From Holophagaceae bacterium (lineage in GTDB: Bacteria; Acidobacteriota; Holophagae; Holophagales; Holophagaceae), in NCBI GenBank assembly GCA_021286765.1, contig JAJTBS010000005.1:124001-188000 (forward strand): a stretch of 64,000 bases of DNA. Reading direction: 5' to 3'. Below, piece by piece: positions 8,106-14,806 of the stretch (positions are counted from its first letter, which is position 1; each line of letters opens with the position of its first letter). Below the pieces are notes generated by a model that was not told the origin of the DNA, did not search any database, and saw only the letters and a list, made by a program, of their open reading frames with translations. The position numbers were made by a program, and so were the translations under genes.

Positions 8106-8183
8106 CCATGAGGCCGAAGCAGGACCGTAAGCCGACCTTGCCGAAGGCGAAGCCCGGAGGGCGCCGCACAGGAAGTGCGGCGT
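8106..8183 (+). repeat. REP-like palindromic repeat, copy 2
   Basis: Second copy of the element found before nuoC. The hairpin arms are 8163-8169 (GCCGCAC) and 8175-8181 (GTGCGGC) around the loop AGGAA. Compared with copy 1, the third base pair of the stem is flipped on both arms, so base pairing is kept. This suggests that the folded structure matters. No transposase is nearby. Confidence 0.7.
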
Positions 8184-8333
8184 CAGCATCATCGCCGGAG
8201 AACCCGACCGCTGAGGCTTCCACCGAGGGCGATTCGCCTTCCGGCGATCGGAGGCCCCACCGGGACCTCCTTCCTGTTTCGCCTGGGGCTCAACTGAGCC
8301 GGGACATCGCCGAGGCGCGCCCGGCGAACATGC

Positions 8334-8828
8334 TCACTCCGCCTTCTGCAGCTCCGCCAGCTGGGTCCGGTGGTCATTGCGCAGGCGCTCCAGGAGGCCC
8401 AGGAGGGCGTTCCGCTCCTCGGCGCTGAGGCAGCGGTCCACCTGCTGGCAGAGGGCGTTGTGGCGGGCGAACATCCTGGCCTCCAGGGCCAGGCCCTTGG
8501 GGGTGATCTGGACGCGGCTCCCGCGCCGGTCGGCGGGGTTCTCGCAGCGCTTGACCAGACCGCGGGCCTCCAGCCGGTTCACGAGGCGGGGCACATCGGC
8601 GAAGCGGTAGATCATGCGGCAGCGCAGCTCCTTCACCAGGTAGCCGTCCTTGGGCCCGCCCTTGAGGATGCGCAGCACGTTGAACTGCTGGTCCGAGAGT
8701 CCTTCCGGTTCGTACAGGCACTCGTCGAAGAGGCGGGCCACATACTCCCGGGTGAGGAGCAGGGCCAGGGCCACCTCGTGGCCCGGCTCGAGGGGCTTGG
8801 TGATCTGGAGTTCCTCGCGGATGTGCAT
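8334..8828 (-). CDS. MarR-family transcriptional regulator
   Basis: A 164-residue winged-helix regulator. The DNA-binding domain spans about residues 45-115 and includes FADVPRLVNRLEARGLV and the wing DRRGSRVQITPKGL. MarR proteins bind palindromes as dimers and are released by small ligands or oxidation. It is transcribed away from the yceI gene. The 112-base gap between them holds two perfect palindromes (8859-8870 and 8874-8883), which are candidate operators for control of itself and of yceI. The ligand is unknown. Confidence 0.85.
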   Translation of the reverse strand: MHIREELQITKPLEPGHEVALALLLTREYVARLFDECLYEPEGLSDQQFNVLRILKGGPKDGYLVKELRCRMIYRFADVPRLVNRLEARGLVKRCENPADRRGSRVQITPKGLALEARMFARHNALCQQVDRCLSAEERNALLGLLERLRNDHRTQLAELQKAE

Positions 8829-8858
8829 GAACGGCTCCGTTGCGGAAAGGATGACAGA

Positions 8859-8883
8859 TTTTTCGAAAAAAGAAGTTGCAACT
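8859..8883. promoter_or_regulatory. Palindromes between marR and yceI (candidate MarR operator)
   Basis: Two adjacent perfect palindromes, TTTTTCGAAAAA (8859-8870) and AGTTGCAACT (8874-8883), sit in the divergent marR-yceI promoter gap. Their size and position suit a MarR dimer site, but binding is only inferred. Confidence 0.4.
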
Positions 8884-8940
8884 CTCGAATTTCGGCCTAG
8901 ACTTCAATGCATGGTGAAACACCTATTCTTTGGAGGCCCC

Positions 8941-9510
8941 ATGCGTCATCCCTTCCGTGCCGTTCTTGCCGCCCTCGCCCTGGCGGCCCTGCCCGCCCTG
9001 GCTCAGGACACCTACAAGATTGACCCCGTCCACAGCGAGATCAGCTTCAAGATCCGCCACCTCCTGGCCAAGACCAGCGGCCGCTTCACCAAGTTCAGCG
9101 GCACCATCAAGGTGGATACCGCCGACATCACCAAGTCCAGCGTGGAGGTCAGCATCGATGCCGCCAGCATCAACACCGACAATGAGGGTCGGGACAAGCA
9201 CCTGAGGACCCCCGAGTTCTTCGACGTGGAGAAATACCCCACCATCACCTTCAAGAGCACCGCAGTGAAGGAAGTGGCGAAGGGCAAGCTCGAGGTCACC
9301 GGCGACTTCACCCTGCACGGCGTGACCAAGAAGATCACCTTCCCCATCACCAACGCCGGCACCCAGCCGGGCATGAAGCCTGGCACCGTGGTGGCCGGGT
9401 TCATCGATGGCGCCGTGACCATCAACCGCAACGACTACGGCATCAAGACCTACCCCGGCGCCCTGGGCGACGACGTGGCCATCAGCCTGAACATCGAGGC
9501 TGGCAAGTAA
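8941..9510 (+). CDS. YceI-family periplasmic lipid-binding protein
   Basis: A 189-residue exported protein. A signal peptide (MRHPFRAVLAALALAALPALA) precedes a YceI domain that begins YKIDPVHSEISFKIRHL. YceI proteins form a lipocalin-like barrel and bind polyisoprenoid or other lipids in the periplasm. Start: the ATG at 8941 has a GGAG site 7 bases upstream. It is divergent from the MarR gene and followed 10 bases later by a CDGSH protein gene, so the two are probably co-transcribed. The ligand and physiological role are not evident. Confidence 0.88.
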   Translation: MRHPFRAVLAALALAALPALAQDTYKIDPVHSEISFKIRHLLAKTSGRFTKFSGTIKVDTADITKSSVEVSIDAASINTDNEGRDKHLRTPEFFDVEKYPTITFKSTAVKEVAKGKLEVTGDFTLHGVTKKITFPITNAGTQPGMKPGTVVAGFIDGAVTINRNDYGIKTYPGALGDDVAISLNIEAGK

Positions 9511-9520
9511 GGGGGGCTCC

Positions 9521-9763
9521 ATGAGCGAAGGATTCCCGAAAAGCCCGGCCAAGGTTCCGGCGGTGCTGGACCTGGAGCCCGGAACCTACTACTGGTGCGC
9601 CTGCGGCCTCAGCGCCAAGCAGCCCTTCTGCGACGGCGCCCACAAGGTCTGCGACCTGCGTCCCCTGAAGGTAGAAGTCTCGGAGGCTGGCAAGAAGGCC
9701 CTCTGCCAGTGCAAGCACACCAAGACCGCCCCGTTCTGCGATGGGAGCCACGGCCGTCTGTAA
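9521..9763 (+). CDS. Tandem CDGSH iron-sulfur protein
   Basis: An 80-residue protein with two CDGSH-type [2Fe-2S] motifs: CACG...PFCDGAH at about residues 26-41, and CQCK...PFCDGSH at about residues 62-77. Each motif supplies the 3Cys-1His ligand set typical of mitoNEET-like proteins, which take part in redox sensing or cluster transfer. There is no signal peptide, so it is cytoplasmic. It lies directly behind yceI and is followed by a hairpin at 9786-9814. Confidence 0.88.
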   Translation: MSEGFPKSPAKVPAVLDLEPGTYYWCACGLSAKQPFCDGAHKVCDLRPLKVEVSEAGKKALCQCKHTKTAPFCDGSHGRL

Positions 9764-9785
9764 GTCCAGGGAGGCTGGTCGTGAT

Positions 9786-9823
9786 GGGGGGCACCGGGTT
9801 TACCGGCGCCTCCCATCTTCGTT
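9786..9823 (+). terminator. Putative terminator after the CDGSH gene
   Basis: The hairpin GGGGGGCACCGG / CCGGCGCCTCCC (9786-9797 and 9803-9814, loop GTTTA) contains one G-U pair and one mismatch, and is followed by ATCTTCGTTT. It separates the yceI-CDGSH unit from nuoE. Confidence 0.5.
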
Positions 9824-9857
9824 TACGGCTAAACTGACCCCTCATGCGAGCGCGCCC

Positions 9858-10433
9858 ATGAACCATCCCCAGGCCCCTGAAACGTCGAACGAACCCCTGG
9901 CCCCCGGCCAGCGGCTGCCCGAATCCGAGCGACGGGAGTTCAGCCCGGAAGCCATCGCCGAGATCCAGGCCATCATGGCGAAGTATCCCGACAAACTCGC
10001 CGCCACGCTGCCAGCCCTGCACATCGCCCAGCGGGAGTTCGGATTCGTGAGCCTGTCGGCCATGAAGGCTGTGGCCAAGGCCATCGGCATTCCCGAAGGG
10101 CATGTCTTCGGCGTGGCCACCTTCTACACGATGTATCAGAAGGCCCCCGTGGGGAAATACCACTTCTCCGTCTGCACCAACATCAGTTGCGCCCTGCGCG
10201 GGGCCGCCCAGCTGCTGGAGAAGGTCTGCGAAAAGACGGGCGTGAAGCCGGGCGCGGGTCCCAGCCCCGACGGCATGTGGAGCGTGGAGGAAGTGGAGTG
10301 CCTGGCTGGCTGTGGCGTGGCGCCCTGCGTCCAGGTGAACCACGACGTCTATGACGAGCTGGTGGACGAGCAGAAGCTGATCGACATGATGGAAGCCTGC
10401 AAGCGGGGCGAATACCGGCCCTGGGCCCAGTGA
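9858..10433 (+). CDS. nuoE: NADH-quinone oxidoreductase subunit E
   Basis: A 191-residue 24 kDa-type subunit of the NADH-oxidising module. The [2Fe-2S] ligands are Cys106, Cys111, Cys148 and Cys152 (CTNISC and CLAGC). The thioredoxin-like fold signature HVFGVATFYTMY is present. I chose the ATG at 9858; the reading frame extends further upstream into the preceding terminator region, which is unlikely to be coding. nuoF follows after 13 bases. The usual next gene, nuoG, is not in the window. Confidence 0.92.
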   Translation: MNHPQAPETSNEPLAPGQRLPESERREFSPEAIAEIQAIMAKYPDKLAATLPALHIAQREFGFVSLSAMKAVAKAIGIPEGHVFGVATFYTMYQKAPVGKYHFSVCTNISCALRGAAQLLEKVCEKTGVKPGAGPSPDGMWSVEEVECLAGCGVAPCVQVNHDVYDELVDEQKLIDMMEACKRGEYRPWAQ

Positions 10434-10446
10434 GCGGAGACAAGAC

Positions 10447-11817
10447 ATGGCAGCCATCCGCACCAAGCCTGATCACCACACCTACACCTTCCCCGGCTTC
10501 GGCTCGGAGAAGTTCCCGAACCTCCTGCTTCGGGGCGCGGGCGACCTGAACAACTGGCACCTGAAGGTCTACGAGCAGCAGCACGAAGGCTACGTGGCCA
10601 TGAAGGCTGCGCTGAAGATGGAACCCGTGGCCGTGATCGAGGAGGTCAAGACCTCCGGCCTCCGGGGACGCGGCGGCGCGGGCTTCCCCTGCGGGCTGAA
10701 GTGGTCCTTCATGCCCAAGGACACGGCGGACCGCAAGTTCACCCGCTACCTGGTCTGCAACGCCGACGAGGGTGAGCCCGGCACCTTCAAAGACCGGGTC
10801 ATCCTCGAATACAACCCCCACCAGCTGATCGAAGGCATGATCATCGGCGGCTGGGCCATGCAGTGCGTGACCGGCTACGTCTATGTCCGCGGCGAGTTCC
10901 TCTGGCTCATCGAGAAGCTTGAGGCCGCCATCCAGGAAGCCCGGGATGCCGGCTACCTGGGCAAGAACATCCTCGGCACCGGCTGGGATTACGACATTCT
11001 CGTGCACCGCGGCGCCGGCGCCTACATCTGTGGCGAGGAGACGGCCCTGCTGAACTCGCTGGAGGGTCGCCGCGGCGAACCCCGCGTGAAGCCGCCCTTC
11101 CCGGCGGCCAAGGGCGCCTTCGGCCAGCCCACCACCATCAACAACGTGGAGACCCTGGCTGCGGTTCCTCCGATCATGCGCATGGGCGGCGCCGAGTACG
11201 CCAAGATCGGCTCCCCCAAGAACTCCGGCACCCGCATCTTCGGGGTCAGCGGCCACGTGAAGCGCCCGGGCATCTACGAGCTGCCCATGGGCACCCCCAT
11301 GAACTTCCTGGTGGAGGAGCTTTGCGGCGGTTCCAGCACCGGCAAGAAGATCAAGGCCATCATCCCTGGCGGCGCCAGCTGCCCCATGCTGGACGAGAAG
11401 GACTTCGACGTCCCCATGGATTTCGACAACCTGCGGGCCCGGGGCTCCATGGGCGGCTCCGGCGGCCTCATCGTCATGGACGAGGACACCTGCATCGTCC
11501 AGGCGACGCTCCGCCTCATCCGCTTCTACGCCCATGAGAGCTGCGGCCAGTGCACGCCCTGCCGTGAAGGCTGCAACTGGATGGAGATGATCCTCTACCG
11601 CATCGAGCACGGGGAAGGAAAGATGGAGGACCTGGACCTTCTCGCCAGCCTCACGCCGCGCATCGGCATGCGCACGCTATGCCCACTGGGTGACGCGGCC
11701 TGCGGTCCCATGGACTCGGCCCTGCAGAAGTTCCGCCACGAGTTCGAGCATCACATCACCCACAAGACCTGCTACGCCACGGGTTCCCGTTTGCTGTCCA
11801 AGGTCGGGGCCCACTAG
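10447..11817 (+). CDS. nuoF: NADH-quinone oxidoreductase subunit F
   Basis: A 456-residue 51 kDa subunit that binds NADH and FMN. The nucleotide-binding glycine motifs GLRGRGGAGFPCGLKW and GAGAYICGEETAL are seen, as is NADEGEPGTFKDR. The C-terminal [4Fe-4S] N3 cluster motif is ESCGQCTPCREGC with a later Cys in CPLGDAA. A strong hairpin follows the gene, so nuoEF ends here. The rest of complex I (nuoG-N) must lie outside the window. Confidence 0.95.
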   Translation: MAAIRTKPDHHTYTFPGFGSEKFPNLLLRGAGDLNNWHLKVYEQQHEGYVAMKAALKMEPVAVIEEVKTSGLRGRGGAGFPCGLKWSFMPKDTADRKFTRYLVCNADEGEPGTFKDRVILEYNPHQLIEGMIIGGWAMQCVTGYVYVRGEFLWLIEKLEAAIQEARDAGYLGKNILGTGWDYDILVHRGAGAYICGEETALLNSLEGRRGEPRVKPPFPAAKGAFGQPTTINNVETLAAVPPIMRMGGAEYAKIGSPKNSGTRIFGVSGHVKRPGIYELPMGTPMNFLVEELCGGSSTGKKIKAIIPGGASCPMLDEKDFDVPMDFDNLRARGSMGGSGGLIVMDEDTCIVQATLRLIRFYAHESCGQCTPCREGCNWMEMILYRIEHGEGKMEDLDLLASLTPRIGMRTLCPLGDAACGPMDSALQKFRHEFEHHITHKTCYATGSRLLSKVGAH

Positions 11818-11840
11818 CGCCGACCGGGTTCGTTCCGCAA

Positions 11841-11868
11841 AAAGGGCGCCCGGGGCGCCCTTTGCGTT
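11841..11868 (+). terminator. Terminator after nuoF
   Basis: A perfect 10-bp stem AAAGGGCGCC/GGCGCCCTTT with a 3-base CGG loop (11841-11863), continuing into TTTGCGTT. It lies 23 bases after the nuoF stop. Confidence 0.7.
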
Positions 11869-11883
11869 GCTGGATAATGCGGG

Positions 11884-13227
11884 ATGCGAAGCTTCCTGCT
11901 CTGCCTCCTCTGCGCCCTGCTGCCCGCCCAGGACGCCTTCCTGGTGAAGCCCTACCTGCAGCTGGGTGACGCTCCCAAGGTGGCGGCCCGGGAGCGGCTG
12001 GACCTGCTCTGGCACGCCGGGGACGAGGAGGCCACCTGGTCCGTGGCCGTGCGCGGCGCCAAAGGGTGGCTGGTCCAGGCCACGCCGGCCTTCCGCCGCC
12101 TGGAGGTCCCGCCCCTCGCCCCGCACCGGATCTACCGGACCACGCTACGGAACCTGAAGCCCGGGGCGGTCGTGCCCTACCGGGTGACCCGGAATGGCGA
12201 GGTGGTCTTCGAAGCCGAGGCGCAGGCCCGCAAGCCCGGGACCCACCGCATGGCCGTGTTCGGCGATGCGGCCGATGGCTCCAAGGGGCAGATGGCCATC
12301 GCGAAGGCAGTGGCGGCCGCCCGGCCCGACGCGGTCTTCATCACCGGCGACCTGGTCTATGGCCGTGGCCGCGCAGCGGAGTACCGGGCCCGCTTCTTCC
12401 CTGTCTACAACGGCGAGGCCGCGCCCCTGATGCGCCGCATCCCCATTCTGGGCGTGGTGGGCAACCACGATGTTCCTTTTCCCGAGTTCCCGGATGCGTC
12501 GGCCTACTTCACCTACTGGTCCCTGCCCTTGAACGGGCCCGCCCTGCGACCAGGCGAGAAAAGCGCCGTCCCGGTGAAGCCCGGTGTGCACGATGCCATC
12601 GTGGCGGCCTCGGGCCCGGCCTTCCCCCGCATGGCCAGTTTCAGCTTCGACTACGGGCGGGTCCACTGGACGGTGCTGGATTCCAACGGCTACGCGGATT
12701 GGGACAGTCCCCAGCTGAGGGCCTGGTTGGAGGCCGATCTCAAGGCCGCGAGGGGTGCGGCTTGGCGCATCGTGGCCCTGCATCACCCACTGTTCCAGAG
12801 CGCGCGAAGCCACTTCGACGACCAATGGATGCGGCCCATCAGCCCCCTCCTCGAAAAATATGGCGTGGACCTGGTGCTGGCGGGCCATGTGCACAACTAC
12901 CAGCGCACGGCGCCCCTGCGCTTCCGACCCACCCAGGTCGGCTTGCGCGGTCGGCCGGTGGCGGGCGAGTTCACGGTGGATGAGGCCTTCGACGGCAAGA
13001 CGGTCACCCGGGCCCGGGGGCCCATCCACATCGTCACCGGCGCCGGGGGCGCTGAGCTCTACGATCCCTGGCAAACCGATGTCAGGGCCAGCTGGCAGCC
13101 CTGGACTCGGGCCTTCATTTCCGACAAGCACTCCTTCACGGTGCTGGACGTGGCCGCGAAGGCCCTCACGCTGCGGCAGCTCGATGCTGAGGGCCGCGAG
13201 CTGGACGCGATCACCCTGACGAAGTGA
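11884..13227 (+). CDS. Secreted purple-acid-phosphatase-like metallophosphoesterase
   Basis: A 447-residue exported protein. A short signal peptide (MRSFLLCLLCALLPAQDA) is followed by an N-terminal beta-sandwich resembling the fibronectin-like domain of purple acid phosphatases (about 20-120). A calcineurin-like metallophosphoesterase domain follows. Metal-binding motifs appear in order: FGDAADG, TGDLVYG, GNHD, LHHPLF and AGHVHNYQR. The enzyme should hydrolyse phosphate esters outside the cytoplasm; the substrate is not predictable. It is a single gene after the nuoF terminator, convergent with the cupin gene. Confidence 0.87.
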   Translation: MRSFLLCLLCALLPAQDAFLVKPYLQLGDAPKVAARERLDLLWHAGDEEATWSVAVRGAKGWLVQATPAFRRLEVPPLAPHRIYRTTLRNLKPGAVVPYRVTRNGEVVFEAEAQARKPGTHRMAVFGDAADGSKGQMAIAKAVAAARPDAVFITGDLVYGRGRAAEYRARFFPVYNGEAAPLMRRIPILGVVGNHDVPFPEFPDASAYFTYWSLPLNGPALRPGEKSAVPVKPGVHDAIVAASGPAFPRMASFSFDYGRVHWTVLDSNGYADWDSPQLRAWLEADLKAARGAAWRIVALHHPLFQSARSHFDDQWMRPISPLLEKYGVDLVLAGHVHNYQRTAPLRFRPTQVGLRGRPVAGEFTVDEAFDGKTVTRARGPIHIVTGAGGAELYDPWQTDVRASWQPWTRAFISDKHSFTVLDVAAKALTLRQLDAEGRELDAITLTK

Positions 13228-13246
13228 CCACTGCGGCTGGGATGCC

Positions 13247-13618
13247 CTAGAGTGGCCGGAGCTGCTCCGCGAGGGAGCGGGTCCGCTCCGTGATTTCGGT
13301 GCCGGTGTGCAGGGTGGATTTGCGCTCGATGAGCAGGAGGTGGCACTCCTGTTCGGCCACCGGATTGTGGCGCACACCCTTCGGCACCACGAACATCTGC
13401 CCTTCGTCCAGCTCCACAGCCCCCTCCTCCAGCTCGATGCGCAGATGGCCCTTGAGCACCAGGAACAGCTCGTCCTCCGCCTCGTGGCTGTGCCACACCA
13501 GCGAGCCCTGCACCTTGGCCACCTTGATGTAGGCCTCGTCCACCTCCCCCACCACCCGGGGCGACCAGAACTCCGTCAGCGAAGCCGCGACCTGCTGAGG
13601 GGAGACGATGGTGGACAT
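13247..13618 (-). CDS. Small cupin-domain protein
   Basis: A 123-residue single-domain cupin with the metal-site motif WHSHEAEDELFLVLKG and the second motif VPKGVRHNP. This supplies His, His, Glu and His ligands for one metal ion. Small cupins of this type act as dioxygenases, isomerases or sensors; the function here is unknown. It is the last gene of a leftward set of three, starting 15 bases after the zinc-ribbon-like protein gene. Confidence 0.82.
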   Translation of the reverse strand: MSTIVSPQQVAASLTEFWSPRVVGEVDEAYIKVAKVQGSLVWHSHEAEDELFLVLKGHLRIELEEGAVELDEGQMFVVPKGVRHNPVAEQECHLLLIERKSTLHTGTEITERTRSLAEQLRPL

Positions 13619-13633
13619 GGGGACTCCCAGGGT

Positions 13634-14164
13634 TCAGGCGCGGATGGATTGCAGGAGCCGGGCGGTGGCTTCGAGGACCTGATCCCGGTGTTTGGCGATC
13701 AGGAAGTGGCGGGGAACCTTGACGGGCCCGAACGGGGAAGGTTCGCTCGACCCGCGGTCGCCCCGGAGGGCGTCCTGGATCGATTGGAGGTGGCTCCGGT
13801 TCCAGGCCCACAAGGTCCGCCCCTGGATGTCGCAGCGGAAGAAGGCGTCGCCTGGCCAATCGAGCAGATGCCTGCGGACCAGCCCACAGGCCGCGCACAC
13901 GACCACGCCGAGGGTCTTGGAGCGGGCGGCGGGATGGATGGCCGCGTTGCAGGGGTCCTCCCAGGGCACCAGGCCTGGAAAGCGTGCCTGTACGAGCCGC
14001 CCCTTCCATTCGACCAGCGCCCCGGAACCCGGTGCTGGCTCTCCCTGGGGGACGGCCCAGTACGGGGCTTCGAAGCTGGCCTGGTGGGTGCACTGCGGGC
14101 AGACGAGGCTCACATGCGCAGGCATGGCCGGCGGTTGGACGGGGAAGAAGGCCTGGGCTGGCAT
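13634..14164 (-). CDS. Conserved protein with two CxxC pairs (unknown function)
   Basis: A 176-residue soluble protein that I do not recognise. It contains LVCPQC near residue 22 and VVCAACG near residue 92, spaced as in a split zinc ribbon. The remainder is rich in aromatic residues. The start could also be the second Met at residue 14 (14125). It is 23 bases behind a secreted-protein gene and 15 bases ahead of a cupin gene, so it is probably part of a three-gene leftward operon. Confidence 0.6.
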   Translation of the reverse strand: MPAQAFFPVQPPAMPAHVSLVCPQCTHQASFEAPYWAVPQGEPAPGSGALVEWKGRLVQARFPGLVPWEDPCNAAIHPAARSKTLGVVVCAACGLVRRHLLDWPGDAFFRCDIQGRTLWAWNRSHLQSIQDALRGDRGSSEPSPFGPVKVPRHFLIAKHRDQVLEATARLLQSIRA

Positions 14165-14187
14165 GGCGGGCAGGGCCCCGGAGCGAC

Positions 14188-14685
14188 CTACCTCCCGAAC
14201 GTGATCGAATACGTCAGGGGCTTGGGCAGCTGAGGGCTCTTCACGGTGGCGGTCATGGTGAGGGACTTGCCGTCGGGGCTCAGCTTGAAGAGGTTGGTGC
14301 GCTCGCCCTCGTCGTTCTTGAAGGTCTGGATGAGCTGGTCCTTCGACACCTGGGCGGCCACCTGGAACTTGTCCCCATCCTCGCGGGTCCAGGGGGCTGA
14401 CCTGCCGTCGGCGGGCATGTGAATGGCATCGCGCTCGTCCAGCTTGATGAGCACTTCCTGCGGGCTGAGGGTGATGACGACTTTCTTATAGGCGGGATTG
14501 AGCTTGGCGAGGCGGCCCCGGGCGATGGGGCGCTTGATGAAGTTCATGTCCGCCACAGTGCTGTTGATGGCCGCGGCGATGTCATCGGCCCGCACCTGGG
14601 TCCAGGTGCCGGAGAGGGAGCCCTCCTGCGCCGCGAGGGACAGGGCCGCGAAGGCAGGGACGAGGAACAGCCGGGCTGAACGCAT
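14188..14685 (-). CDS. Secreted protein of unknown function
   Basis: A 165-residue protein with a signal peptide (MRSARLFLVPAFAALSLAAQ) and a mature part predicted to be mainly beta-strand (SGTWTQVRAD...SLTMTATVKS...TYSITFGR). The 'sGtWt' opening and closing strands recall lipocalin-like domains, but I cannot assign a family. First gene of the leftward set with the CxxC protein and the cupin. Confidence 0.6.
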   Translation of the reverse strand: MRSARLFLVPAFAALSLAAQEGSLSGTWTQVRADDIAAAINSTVADMNFIKRPIARGRLAKLNPAYKKVVITLSPQEVLIKLDERDAIHMPADGRSAPWTREDGDKFQVAAQVSKDQLIQTFKNDEGERTNLFKLSPDGKSLTMTATVKSPQLPKPLTYSITFGR

Positions 14686-14806
14686 GGGATCTCCGTGGGG
14701 ATGGTGGCTCCCACCTTAGCAGAAGGACCGGAACCCCGAGCCGCCCAGGCTCAGCGCTGGTGGACGGATCAGCGGGCCCCCTACAATCGGGACAGGCGGT
14801 GATTCC

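Larger units (their letters stand above)
7903..8316 (+). repeat. Degenerate tandem copies of the nuoD tail and its terminator region
   Basis: This gene-free stretch consists largely of diverged repeats of what precedes it. Bases 7995-8057 encode the exact last 20 residues of NuoD plus a stop; the sequence differs from 7840-7902 only at synonymous sites and in the stop codon. Bases 8188-8214 encode a shortened tail (IIAGEPDR, stop). Bases 8215-8306 repeat 7903-7994, including the hairpin, at an offset of 312 bases. The part in between (8106-8183) is the second copy of the palindromic element. A promoter for a downstream gene is not obvious. Confidence 0.75.

Noticed and set aside
8108-8428. 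A plus-strand frame beginning in repeat copy 2 (starts MRPKQDRK)
   Set aside because: It runs through the repeat, the decayed nuoD tail and into the antisense of the MarR gene, with no conserved content.
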